NCBI RefSeq assembly: GCF_030463565.1 | Contig: NC_134654.1 | Span: forward strand, 15,330,202 to 15,394,201 | Reading direction: 5' to 3' | DNA: 64,000 bases | DNA from: Pelecanus crispus | Taxonomy: Eukaryota; Chordata; Aves; Pelecaniformes; Pelecanidae | Shown: positions 25,386 to 55,940 of the stretch, piece after piece | Position numbering within the stretch: position 1 is the first letter of the stretch | How the letters are laid out: every line of letters begins with the position of its first letter | Position numbers and translations under genes: made by a program | The notes under the pieces: model-generated | The model's database searches: none | What the model saw: only the letters and a program-made list of their open reading frames with translations | Told to the model about the DNA's origin: nothing

Positions 25386-28300
25386 TGCCTGTCTGACCCC
25401 GTGAAACTCCCCCTGTCACATTTGAGTCCTAGTAGTTGTTGATATTATGGGAAGGAATAAGAATATCTGTATCAAGCTCTTCCTAGCCCAGGATCTCACC
25501 TCTGACACTTGCCAAGCGGAGATTGCTAGTAAGAATATGTGAACACAGCAAGTGTGTAGTAATCTTGCTGTGAGTACTCCCACAGCCCCTCTGATTTGTT
25601 GCTTGGAGACTTTCTGAGCCAGTGCCAGTGTCTTTGTATTTTACATCTAAAACTAATTTTTATTCTATGAATTTGTCCATTTCCTAGAATTGGGTAGTTT
25701 TATACCAGAAGGACATGTTGTACACCACTCTGGTGCAAAACTTAATGTATTCCATAGCAAAAGTTCTCTGTTCTCTGTTTTGTGAACCGGTGAAAAAAAA
25801 AAAAAAAAAAAAGGAAATCACAGTTATACAGTTTCAGCATGGCAAAGAACATGGAGATGTGACTGAGATGGAGAGATACAGCTACATCTAGCTGTGTTAT
25901 TGTTTTAAAGCTCCCAGAAAACCCAGAGGTTGTCAACTCTAAAAAAGACTCTACCACTACAGGTGCAATGATGGGCCAGTGCACACAAGAATGTTTTCAG
26001 CCAACCCTGGAAGTGGAGGTCTGATTGGATCCATAGGTGAAGTAATTTTGCAAAATTCTTGCCCCAGAAATCATATCATGGAATTGTCACTACAGCTGCT
26101 TATACCCAGTTCACAAAGTTATTTCTGCAACTCTGAGGCCTGCAGACATGTCTTAAATAAAAAAAAAAGAAAGAAGAGAAAAGGAGAGCAGGTATAGCTG
26201 TTGGAGAGCTATAACTGAGCTTCCTGCTCTAAATGATAAAAGGAAAACATAAAGAATAAGGTTGCAGGTGTAATAATAGTAATTATTTTAGGGCAAAAAT
26301 GCATGGAATTGTTCATAAATATAACCATTACAGATTCAGAGAAGTCAAGATTATAAGATTATAGATTATAAGATAAGATATATAAGATTATATCTGCAAG
26401 AAACTGGAACAAGTTAATGTCAAGAAATTCAGAATCCCAGGCATGGGCACATTACCTCCAGCTTGAAATGAGGACATGTAAAAATTGTGTGATTCTTATT
26501 AAGGTATTAATCTGACTGCAATCTCTGGGATAACAAAGTAGGTAATTTTTCCTATTTCTCAGGAACTGGGATATTGACAATCACTGTATCTGAAGAGTAT
26601 TCTGGCATGAATAAGACACAAATATCTTCCTAGAAGCAAAATTCTGTTTTTCCTGGAATGTGTATATACTGAAGGCTAAAATGAGAGCTGAAATGATAAC
26701 TTGATATTTGTTCCATGTGAGCTGTGTGACACTGGGGTAAATACTATCCTCCTATATCAGTTCTGAGGTAGGATGAGAGCTCGTCAGCAAGAATGGCAGA
26801 GAGACTGAGTTCAGAGCATCAGTGGAAGTCAAAGGAATGCTACAGGCTTCACAAAGATACAGGACAATGCTGAGTGCATCAGATGACTTTTGGAAACTGC
26901 TGGTGTAATGGCACTGTATAAAACCCTGATGATACCTGCTCAGAAATACTCTGTACAATTTCAACCAAACCTACAGGAGGGATAAGACATCCTTGAGCTT
27001 CAGCTGACCCCATACAGCAGCTGCTCACCAAACTGCTGCTCAGCTCCAGACCGAGGGCAATGTGCTGCAGGGTGACCATGTCTGCCCAGCTGCCACATAT
27101 TCATGCCGTCATACTCACTCCTGCCTCTGTCTGATGTGGCACTTGCTGGCCCCTCAACACTCCCAAAGGCAGTTGAACATGTCTCAGCCTGCCATCAGTC
27201 CTAGTCATTCATCTTCTCCTCTCTCCATGATGTGCTAGCATAGCGTCCCTCCTCTGGAGCTGCTCCTTTGCTTCTTGGTCATGGCCAGTACCCAAGAGGC
27301 ACTGACAAGCCACCCACTTGCTTTCAGATGGGACAGATCCTTACAAAGCAATCCTATGGGGTGTTGCCTGCCTGGGCTCTCTGTCTCATGCACTTCACCT
27401 TGATGACTTGCCAAATTTTAAATCAACAGCAGCCTGTAGCCAGTATCACTGGGCATGGCACGAGCTGCCTTGACCAGACGAGAGCCCCAGCTAGCCCTGG
27501 CTCCAGTAGCTTTGCTGAAAGCCCTGCTGGTGTGTCTCCACTGCCCGTAGGAGCCCACGAATGGGATTTTCTCAGCTGTGAGCAGGCCCAGCTATGCTGT
27601 GGTCACACATTGGCCAGTGAGAACCCAAGACTGTGGCTCGACAGTCATGGGATGGAGGCATCAACTGTTTCACCTCCCATGTACACACTCTGCCCAGAGC
27701 CACAAGCAGTGGATGTGTCTGATGCTGCCTGTACTCAGCCTGCCTGCCTGTGCAAACAGAGAGGCATCCTCCTGCCCAGGGACCAGAGCCTGCCCTGGCT
27801 CTGGAGCAACAGCACCTGGGCTCCAGGCGCTTAATGACATGGACTTTTTGCCAGGTGCTGACCCCAAGGGGGACCTACCTACCTTGCTGCAGCATGTTGG
27901 CTGGTTGTGACAGGCATGCCAGGACACGGCAATTGCTCTGCATCAACCCAAAAGCCATCCCAAAGTAGTGTCTCTCTAGCAGTGGCTGAGAGCCTCACTG
28001 GTGTTTGAGGCTGTGTGGCAATGTATAGCGGTGCCTGCACACACCTTCTACATCTTCTACTGTCTTGAAACAAATGCCTTCCCATCTCTACTGCTACCTG
28101 CACTGCCACCTGAGGCTGAGCTCTGTGTGCAAATGCATGTGAATTTCACTTGGAAATTACATTTTAGTGTGGTTTTCCCTTTGAGTGCTTGTTCTTTTCA
28201 TGTGGACCTGGGAAATGTCCCAAATGAACAAGTCTGGATACCCTGTGCCAAAGGTTTTTACCAATAGTTCTCTCAGGGCATATTGGGCTGGACACTGATC

Positions 28301-30603
28301 ACAAATACACCTTTTTGGTCAGCTTCTCCCCCTTTTATTTTGATCAATTTGCTTTCCATCAAGCTTCCTCCTTGTCAGTGCTGAGCAAGTAACACATGGC
28401 TAATACAGAAAAGGAATAGTGAAGTTTGTGCCTTCCCAGACAGGTCAGCCAGAGGAACTTGCCAAATACACTTGTCATTCACTTGTTATCTCAGACACTG
28501 TCAGAATATTTTGAGCAGCAAAAGCCCCTGCAGCCCTTCCAGCTGAAGGGGGTCAGCTGGCAGGCTGGCTGGCTGGTAGGGAAACAACTCACAATGCTTA
28601 ATACCTGACTGTTTTCCACCTTAACAGCAGTTTCCCTGCTGGCTTTGTTCCGGAGCCTATCTGTTTTAGTCCAGCTAGATCAGAAATGTCACAGCTCCTT
28701 TGCCTGGAGAGTTGGACATCTTATCTGAGGAAGATGACAGGTTAGTCTGTCTTGGCCTGCATTTGACTAACTGCCTTTCATCCACTTTTTCTTGTAGTGC
28801 AGACTCTATTACAGAACATTACCTCTTGCTGAAGGCCAGAGCACGTTCCCTGACCCTCTGGACAGTCATTCCTTCCCCAGACCTTGTCATTACTAGGCCT
28901 TGCTCCAGCCCATGCATGGTGTGTGCATGGTGTAAGAAGGCAGCTCTGGAAATTCTTCCTGAAGATTTTTTAAAAATTACGTTGGAAATGTGGTTAAATG
29001 CTTTTTCACCCCTGAAGTGAAATGCAATACCTAGTAAACAATGGTAACTTTCTAAAGAGGATTCTTTCACATTGGGCAGGTGTCAACTCAAGGTATGGTT
29101 CCACTAGAACAAAAGTTCTCCCCACCTTGTCTTCTGTCCCCACAGAATGTTGAACTCTAGCCTGGCCACTGTAATGGCCACAATAGGTCCCCACAGGAGC
29201 ACTGCACTCCAGCAAAAGGAGTTTTCAATGGGCAGCACTAACATCCTCTCATGATTTACAGAGGCTGGCATGACTGGTGTGAGAATCTTCTCCAACCTCA
29301 CTGAGAATTCCTTGACATTCAGGATCATTTAGGCAGTCTGATGTAAATTTGAACCAGAATGGAGTTCAACCAGAACAGGGGATGTAGGGAAACTTCTGTC
29401 TTTTTGCTAACAGGCAGGCAGAGAGATTTGGCAGCAGAAAGGAACTGCCTTTGTTATCATGAAAGTTTACTTATATTTTTCATAAGAGACTTTCACTACA
29501 TATGCCTAAGCCTTGGACTTCCTAAATATAACTCCCAGCCCTGAGATAACTCTAAGGGGTAGAATGTGATTAACCTTAAATATTGTCAGTGATTGGTGAA
29601 CAGTGATGTTTTGTTTGAATGGGAAGCAAATGCTATGTCTTTCCAGGGGAGGAACCATGTATGTATGCTGTATGTTAGGGGCTGATGTTGTGTGTGGGAG
29701 GGATTAAGGTGTTTGCGTTTAGTGTGGATGCAAAAGAGACTGTGTCCTGGAGGAAGAAGAAGAGTGTTTAACGTACCCTGGGCAGGGTAAGCACTTTTCA
29801 ATAGCACATCTCCAGTGTACTGTTCTTTGTAGTGTAAGGTTTGTTCTTGCCTGAGTCATATATTTGCATACACTGCATTATCACTCATCTCCCATCCTTG
29901 GAACCAAGGCCTTTGGTAGAAGGGGTAGGAAGTGGCAAACAGGTATTCTGGAGTGTATTATCCCACTGTTTACACCTCTTTCTGCAATACCTCACCTGAT
30001 GATGTAAGTCCCACAAGCCACCAGTGGTGGTAAGAACTCATTAGAACCTTGTGGCTTAAAAACGAAAGGTATGTGCAACCTTGGCCTATCATGCCTTGTT
30101 GAAGAGGCAATGCCTGTTTTGGTAACTCCATATGACTCAGGGAAGGAGGGGATGCATGCTATCACCACCACACACTGTGGCACTTGGCAATTGCAGGGGC
30201 TGCAGACATTCTCAGAGGAAGGTGATGTTGACCTATCTGTGGAAGAAGTTGATCAGAGAACACAAAGCATCATTATCATAAACTTAGCTATTCTATAGTT
30301 GCATCACCCATTAATTTTCTATAATGCACAAAGGCCGTATAAAATAAGATAACAAAAGGCCTTTCATTTCTTTACAAGAGCAAAGCAACAGTGCTGCAAA
30401 CGTAGGAGTATATCACCCAGTGGGGGAATCTTTTCTAAGTGAAGCTCCTAACAAACTCATACAGACCACAAGAAAAAGCATGGTCTGCAAGATGTCACCC
30501 ACCAGTAGGCTTATGGTGGACTTGCTCATCCAGTCAGATCAACACAGGTTCTTGTGAAAGACACGCCTAGGCTCCAGAAAAGAACTCACATTTCCATGGA
30601 GAA
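25386..30603. other. Intergenic sequence, unassigned
   Basis: Contains a 20-bp poly-A near 25793-25812, an imperfect AGATTATA repeat at about 26345-26395, and a more GC-rich part at 27060-27960 holding a 188-codon open frame with no recognisable family. No supported gene. Confidence 0.5.
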
Positions 30604-30966
30604 TAGAATCACAGAATCATAGAATCATAGAGTCATTTAGGTTGGAAAAGATCTTTAAGATCATCAAGTCCAACCATTAACCTAACACTAACAAGTCCAC
30701 CACTAAACCATTTAAGGGTCAAGTAATAATTAATTTCATGTTTCCTGGCTTGGTGGCTGGATTATTTTTTAATGAAAGTAAAACTAGGAACCATTAAGGT
30801 TGGAAAGGACCTCTAAGATCATCAGTCCAACCATCAACCCAACACCACCATGCCTACTAAACCATGTCTCAAAGTGCCACGTCTACACGTCTTTTGAACA
30901 CCTCCAAGGATGGTGATTCCATCACCTCTCTGGGCAGCCTGTTCCAATGCTTGACCACTCTTTCCA
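30604..30966 (-). mobile_element. CR1 LINE 3' fragment with the same composite tail
   Basis: The tail repeats ATAGAATC(A/C) are followed on the plus strand by the end module, a linker of about 110 bp, a second end module and about 125 bp of CR1 body. It is nearly the same as 5048-5400 but truncated at a different point, so it is a separate retrotransposition. Confidence 0.9.
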
Positions 30967-32105
30967 TGCTTATAATAGACATATAAATACAAAGATACAT
31001 ATTGATGCTTGAGATGAGACCATTTGGATCATCTTTTAGAACCTTTGCTCACATTGGAACAGATTTGTCCCAATGATGCTGTTAATGGGAGCACTCCAGT
31101 GATAGATTTTGTCACTTTCAAGGTTAAATGTTGAAGCTGTCAGAAATGTAGCAAACACTCAGACATGCAGAGACATATCTGCTTTGTAATAAGCTACATT
31201 AAAACGCTCACAGTTAACGCAGACAGACATACTAACATTTCCAGTTAAATTGAGTTTTGTACTTCTTGGGATTATCTGATACATCAGATTATTTTATTAA
31301 AAAATGTCCCCCATGGGATTTGCAGCTTGCAAGTCCTGTTGTCGTCCACTCTCTCAGTATGAGAGGGCATGCTGGAAGTATCAGTGCACCCTGTAGACCC
31401 TGATTAACTCTCTGACAGGGAATACCCAGCCTCTGCTGCAGCAGCATTTCTGCTGCCCTCTGTGTAAAATGAGAGCTCCCATGAATGTTAACACAAGCTG
31501 AAAAGAAATGCCAATGCTCTAATCTGCTAGAGCAAAACTTCTCATCCCTACCCTTCTGCTAAGATGCAGCTGAGTACTGGACTGTGGCAATGGTAAGAAC
31601 ATACTTTACGTATAAAAATAAATAAGAATTAGGTCAGATTTAATTAAAATGAGGGAATCTTTTTTGCATTTCTTGCACGCTGTTTGTGTGCTATACTATG
31701 ACTGGTACGAGGTGTTTCCTGGTAAGGAAACATTTTTTAGAGACCTGCTCTGGCATCCCTAATAGAGAATTCCATGTTGGTACAGAAAAAAACAGGTGGG
31801 AAACATAAACTGAAATGGGTGAATGGACAAGTACGTTCACAAGAGCAGTGTGGATCCCCCTTCTGGAGTGTAGGTACAGCTGTTACAATCACTCCCAAGT
31901 GAGTTCCCTGCATCCCTGTGTTCTTATCACACCTCTGGCAACTGAAGCCATGATTCTGCAGGTAGGAATAGCAGCTACCTGCACTGTGACACAACTACTT
32001 GAAGAGGGTTGATGTTGTAACAAGCAAATGCTCTCACAGATGATCAAAAACAGCAGAGTTAAGCCCAGGGTCAGGTAGCAACAGCTAGATGACATTAATT
32101 TGGTT
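30967..32105. other. Intergenic sequence, unassigned
   Basis: No gene, repeat or RNA recognised. Confidence 0.5.
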
Positions 32106-32329
32106 GTTCCCTCCCTCCCTCCCTCCCTCCCTCCCTCCCTTCCTTCCTTCCTTCCTTCCTTCCTTCCTGTCTCTTTCCCCCTCCCCTTCCTCAATCTTTT
32201 TCTCTCAATCTTTCTTTATTTCTTAATAATTCTTAATCTCTTCCTCTCTTCCTCTCTTTTGTCTCTGTCTATGTTTGTTTGTTTGTTTGGTTGGTTGGTT
32301 TCTTTGTTTGTTTGTTTGTTTGTTTCTTT

Positions 32330-32405
<76 letters not shown>

Positions 32406-32700
32406 TTTCTTTCTTTCTTCCTTCCTTCCTTCCTTCCTTCCTTCCTTCCTTCCTTTCTTTCTTCCTTCCTTCTTTCCTTCCTTCCTTCCTTCCTTCCTTC
32501 CTTCCTTCCTTCCTTCCTTCCTTCCTTCCTTCCTTCCTTCCTTCCTTCCTTCCTTCCTTCCTTCCTTCCTTCCTTCCTTCCTTCCTTCCTTCCTTCCTTT
32601 CTTTCTTTTTCTCATTCTTTACCTCTCCTATTCTCTTTCTTCTTCTTCCTCTCTCCCTCTCTTTTTTTTTCTCTTTCTTTCTCTGTTCCTCTCCTTTTCT
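32106..32700. repeat. Pyrimidine tetranucleotide microsatellite cluster
   Basis: Successive arrays on the plus strand: CCCT then CTTC (about 32107-32168), TTTG/TTGG (about 32274-32327), TTTC (about 32328-32419), then CTTC for about 180 bp (about 32420-32600), then C/T-rich sequence. The open frames across it, on both strands, are repeat artefacts (Ser/Phe/Leu/Pro or Lys/Glu/Arg/Gly). Confidence 0.95.
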
Positions 32701-35269
32701 GTCATTGGGCAGGAATGCACTTTTTGATCAAGGCAATGTTTCTGTGGCCTGAACACAGGGCCACTAAATACCTAGAGAACTGGAAAGATGAGTTTGGCAT
32801 TCTTGGCAAGAAGTGTCTGTAAAGGAACTTCTTTCTGCAGGTCAGAAATACTTTCTCCATGTCTTAGTGGCTCTTACAGGGCTGATGTTTTTGTGCTCAA
32901 GAGACACACCTCACTCTTTCATGCCCAAGCTCTTTAAGGTCAGATAACTCCATAGTGCACATGCGACAGCAGCTTTACTGGGGATCATCAGCTGCATCTG
33001 TTTGAAACCTTCTCCTAGAGATGTTCCTTTATGTCTATTATGGACCCGTGTTTTTCCCAAGATCAGTTACCTTTGCATCAGCACTTATCAGGTCACAGGC
33101 AGTCTGACTCCAGAAATAGTGTGTCAATGCAAAATGACTCCTGCCCTCCCTCTAAGGCAGCAAATCACAAAGTGAGGAGAAATTAGTTTTCCTTACCCCT
33201 CCCATTAATATTCCACTCTGATTCCGGGAAGTCTCCAGTCATGCTTTCCAGGATAGCCAGTGGCAAGGCCAGCCCAGTGCAATGTGTGGGACTTGTCTCC
33301 ATTTCCCACACATGCAGTTTGAAGTAGATAATCGGACCAAGATGTTGTCATTTAAGGAACCTGCAATGTTACTTTTCATCGGTTGAGCATTTAGGAACAA
33401 ATTCTCAAGCCATAATTTCTTACAGGTGAGAGAAGAGCCCTAACATTTTCAAGTGCTTCAAGTGCATCACGCTTCTTCCACAGTCAGGCCAGGATGGTCA
33501 TCGTAATATTGTCCAAGGGGAACAGGGATTTTAGGCGTCAAAATATGGTCCCCAAAGTTGTTGCGGCATTTGCCAGTCAGCAGGTTTATAAAGGTATCCA
33601 CGGAGCTGGAAATACTTCTCCATGCTTTTACTGAGCCACAGTTGCAACACACTGACTTTGGAACTAAGCTTTTGCATTTGGTATCATTCGTTTGTTTGTT
33701 CATTTAAAGAAATATGTGCTTTAGTACAAACAAAATCCTTTTGCTTCCTTTCAAGGTGTGGAAACAAAGGTTTTGTCTGGAAAGAAAGAATCCCACCTAT
33801 TTCTTGGGAGCATAGTGTGGGAAGGGAGAGAGGAGAGGGGTGGTTTCCCTTCTTTGGTGCCCAGATATTGCTGGCATTGATGCAGATTTCACAGCTTCAC
33901 ACATAAAGATGCTGTCTCTCAAGAGCATCACTTACAGTGACACAAGAGTCAACACAGGGTGTCATCTTTTCCTTAAACATATTTAGCTGCTGCCCAGCGA
34001 AGTAATTCCATATTTAGGTATAACATGGGAGTTTTCCTTGGGTGTAAGCCTCAGCATGCCTGGGAGGAGGACCTCCTAATCCTGAGTGCTGTTGCTGCAA
34101 ACACACTGACCACTGCAGTCAGTGCAAAAGGTTTCCTTCCTGTTGTCTCCTCCCCACCTCCCCTCCAACAGTTCCAGCTCCTTTCCCCAGCAACTTCACA
34201 GCTTCTTGAAGTACTCCCTGGAAATGTAGTGGTGTAGAGCTAGCCAGGAACCTCGAGGGACCTGTAAGTGTCCCAGTAGTGAGAGAGAGGCAAGTCTCCT
34301 TTACCATTCCTGACATCTGCTTGTAGAATCTGCCCTTAGCAGCTACACAATGCACCATGGTCCAGTGCTGCCAGAATGGCTGTTCCATATTTTAAGCTGC
34401 CGTGCTGCTTCCTGTGCAGGTAATTAGGCAGTTGCCTCTGTTAAACACCTATTCCAGCTAAATGAAGCACTAATGTTAGAGTCATCGTGATCTCCCAGTG
34501 GGTACAATGCTCTCTGCTTCAGGGTGGAGGCACCAGTGGCATCCAGACTTGCCATCTGCTCAGACTGCACAGCCCCCTCATTCATGAGAATGCCTGGGGT
34601 CAGGAGCCATCTTTTCTGCCTTGAAGCATTTCCTCATGGTCAGCTTTTCCTCATTTTTGTCCTGCCCACACATTATGTTCTGATTTTAGTTGTTTGCATT
34701 GTTACCCCCATGTGGGATGAAAAGAAAAGTCATTTACTATTGGCTACTTCTTTCCACCCAGCATTCAGTTCACTTCTACAACAAAACCCATTAATTGCTG
34801 CAAAAGGCAGACAGGAAGCACTGGTTGGCAGTGTGGAGCTGCCATGTTTAGTGTTTCCCTATATTCTCAGAGTGTCAGGCTCGGAGGTTTCTTTCATGCT
34901 GTCATGTTCCCAGAGTTGTTCTCATTTCCAGTTTTAGATAATCAAAACCAGTTCCTTTTGATATGTATCCTTGTAAACCTTGTAAGACATTGGTTTACAA
35001 TTTCTCTTCTTATAGAAAATAATTCTAACTTTAAATTACAATTCCATTGCTGGGAAACATGCACTACATTGTAATGTAGTGCAAAAAATGTTGTTTGCTC
35101 TGATGGCTGTAACTGTCACAGTAGCTGGAGTAGTACAGTTTCTGGATTTTACTCCAGAAAACAAATTGATTTCTGGAGCTTACGCCTGAAAATCAATTGT
35201 TTGAAAACAACCAAAACTTAAGTAACTGCAGAATTGAATTCTAACAACCAAAAGCACTGCTTCTGCCGT
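32701..35269. other. Intergenic sequence 3' of gene A
   Basis: No gene recognised. A 78-codon minus-strand frame at 33467-33703 looks somewhat protein-like but matches nothing I know. Confidence 0.5.
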
Positions 35270-35399
35270 GTATGCAAAGGAATCTATGGTTTTTATTCTC
35301 TAGACATTGACATAGTTACAAAGACTAATTACAGAGGAAAGTGACAGAGGGTTCACATTTTGTGCTTCCCTCAGGTCACTTTGCTGCCTCATGACGTCC
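35270..35399 (-). terminator. MYH: Gene A 3' UTR with polyadenylation signal
   Basis: A minus-strand AATAAA lies at 35292-35297, about 100 nt beyond the stop codon, so the 3' UTR is short, as is usual for sarcomeric MYH transcripts. The cleavage position is inferred to lie 10-25 nt further on. Confidence 0.7.
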
Positions 35400-53861
<18,462 letters not shown>

Positions 53862-53863
53862 CT

Positions 53864-55419
53864 GCACTTTATGGAGGGGCTCGTCAGCAGAGATCACTGA
53901 GGAAGAGCAGAAATATTGCCCAAATGTGTCAAAAAGGAAGTGCTTGTTAGTAGAAAATATGGGAAAAGAAACATACTGTATTAATATTATTCATAGCGGT
54001 TTTCAAAGTAATTGTATATTTTTGCATTGGTGTGATTCAACATTTATGGAAAATGTGAATATTATATTTTGGGAGATCTTTTGGGTTAGGGTCCACTGTG
54101 CTGAAATCACATTTGAAATACTCCATGGTCACTTAGTAGTCAAGTATTTAGGCACTGTAACTGTGGAGTTAAGAACCTCAAAATTCCTTTCAGCTGCTTA
54201 GGCAATCTTTTAAAATTCACTTGAAATTATTATAATGCAGTTTCTTCCCAAGTGATACTAATTCAGAATGGTTAGAACGCTCATACACCACTGTCTTGAG
54301 TGGCATACAGACAATTGGAGCATCTTAATGGCTCAGTTTCAGTCTCTAAAACATTTGTATCACTATATGAATGATACAGTTACTTGCTAATTCTAGTGAG
54401 TTCTTTAATCCAGACATAAATGGCTACAATGCCTGTCAAAAGAAGAGTAATGCTGTTCCAGAACACACTGACATAGCTCCATTTCTATTATTTTCTTTTC
54501 CTTTTTTAAAATTAATATAATTTTAGGGGAAAACAAAGTTAAACACAACGATTCAAAGCTCAACTCAGGAATTTAAAACATAATGAATTTCATATCATAA
54601 AGATTATCTGAAAAATTGCTTTTTTTCTCCACCCCCCCCCCCCCCAAAAAAAAAAAAACACCAAACCACCAGTGGGCAGCTTAGGAAAACATTTATTTAT
54701 TTCTATCCTGTATAGAGACAGGTACTTAATATTTACACAACCTTTAATATTGTGTTATATTTGTACTAAAATGAGAGAGGAACATGACAATTCTTTATTT
54801 GTCCCTGCACAACAGGTGGTGGCTTACAGAGGGCTGCAGCTTTCATTTCTTGTCAGGTACAGAACAGGCAGAGCCGTAAGGGGAACAAACAACAACATTG
54901 TGTTTTACAAAGATGATTGCTCATACTGCAGCTCTTTCTACTCTTGCTTCTTTAGTGATTTTATGGCAAATTTTGGACAAAATAATATATTAATTCATAT
55001 GCTCTGAGACACAATGTTGAATTTTGCACTTTTTCCTACTGTGTTCATCCAGTTCTGCTGCTGTGACAGCAAAGATGGGAAGCCAGCATACCTCACTCCT
55101 TGTTAGGTCAGTTAAGCAGAAGTGAAGAATGTCTCCATGGAGATTTTCTGGTCTGGCATCAGCGGTCAGAGACTTCAAACACAGCCACTTAAAGATTGGA
55201 CCAGATGATCTTTCAAGGTCCCTTCCAACCTGGGCTATTCTATGATTCTATGATTCACTTGAAAAACTTACCAGCCTTGGGCACCCCACCACCTTCTATT
55301 GTGACCACACTGGGTTTGAAAATATGGGGTGAAACAGTGACCATTCACTTAGCCATACAGAAATCCCACCCAACAGGATCTTTCTCTGCCCTCTAATAAT
55401 TAATAAATCAGGTTCTTAC
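53864..55419 (-). other. Gene A intron 2
   Basis: Holds a poly-C/poly-A run at about 54633-54658 and a CR1 tail at 55193-55255; otherwise unassigned. Confidence 0.65.
55193..55255 (+). mobile_element. CR1 3'-end fragment in gene A intron 2
   Basis: GATTGGACCAGATGATCTTT followed by the CR1 end and two ATTCTATG repeats. Confidence 0.85.
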
Positions 55420-55468
55420 CTCTCGTGACACCAAGAGGGGTGGCTTGCGGGCTGGCAGCTGGTCAGTA
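55420..55468 (-). other. MYH: Gene A noncoding exon 2 (5' UTR)
   Basis: A 49-bp segment with a pyrimidine-rich acceptor (ending TTTTACAG) on one side and a GTAAGA donor on the other. It aligns with the 47-bp noncoding exon 2 of gene B at 8098-8144. Sarcomeric MYH genes typically have two noncoding exons before the ATG exon. It contains no ATG. Confidence 0.8.
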
Positions 55469-55671
55469 CTGTAAAACAGAAATGGCAACTCCCTAGTTGC
55501 TGCTGCACAGAAATCCAGAGTGAAAATGTGCAGGTGCCTTGAAAGCAGATTTAAAACCTGAGCTGAGAAATTGAGTTCCCTCCTGGAAATGAGCACTGGA
55601 GGCAGCAGCAATGCTGTAGAACATAAGGGCACCATCCCCTTCCTGCAAGCCTGTGGACCCCATACACTTAC

Positions 55672-55692
55672 CTTCAAGCTTTCTGTGGAGAC
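55672..55692 (-). other. MYH: Gene A noncoding exon 1; transcription start approximate
   Basis: The donor GTAAGT at 55671-55666 closes a short first exon. The cap site is inferred to lie about 25-30 nt downstream of the TATA box at 55716-55722, so the outer boundary is approximate. Gene B has the matching exon at 8319. Confidence 0.65.
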
Positions 55693-55940
55693 AGGGCAGA
55701 CTTGTCACAGGGACATTTTATACCATCTAGTCTGCAGATGCTACAGATGCCTACTCTTTCTTCGGTCAAAAAATTTTTGGCAAACCTTCTTTGGCAAAGC
55801 ATTGTCTGGCAAACTGAACTAAGGGCATAATTGTCATTTGACATGACTAGATATAATTAGAAAATTTTGATGTCTTAGTAACTATATGAATACATCTCCT
55901 ATAAATAATTTGACAAGGGTGTTAAGGAGGGAATCTGGAC
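55693..55940 (-). promoter_or_regulatory. Gene A proximal promoter
   Basis: Minus-strand TATAAAA at 55716-55722. Upstream lie two CAGATG E-box-type motifs near 55736-55752, AT-rich stretches with repeated TTTGGCAAA motifs near 55770-55810, a TATAATTAG stretch near 55850, and a perfect MEF2-type site CTATAAATAA at 55899-55908. The same elements in the same order occur upstream of gene B (8341-8590). AT-rich MEF2-like elements are an established feature of fast MYH promoters; binding here is inferred. Confidence 0.8.

Noticed and set aside
27268..27834. 188-codon open frame in a GC-richer intergenic part
   Set aside because: No recognisable domain, composition follows GC content, no splice or promoter context.
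32100..32822. Long open frames in the microsatellite (up to 240 codons)
   Set aside because: Pure repeat translation on both strands; no gene.
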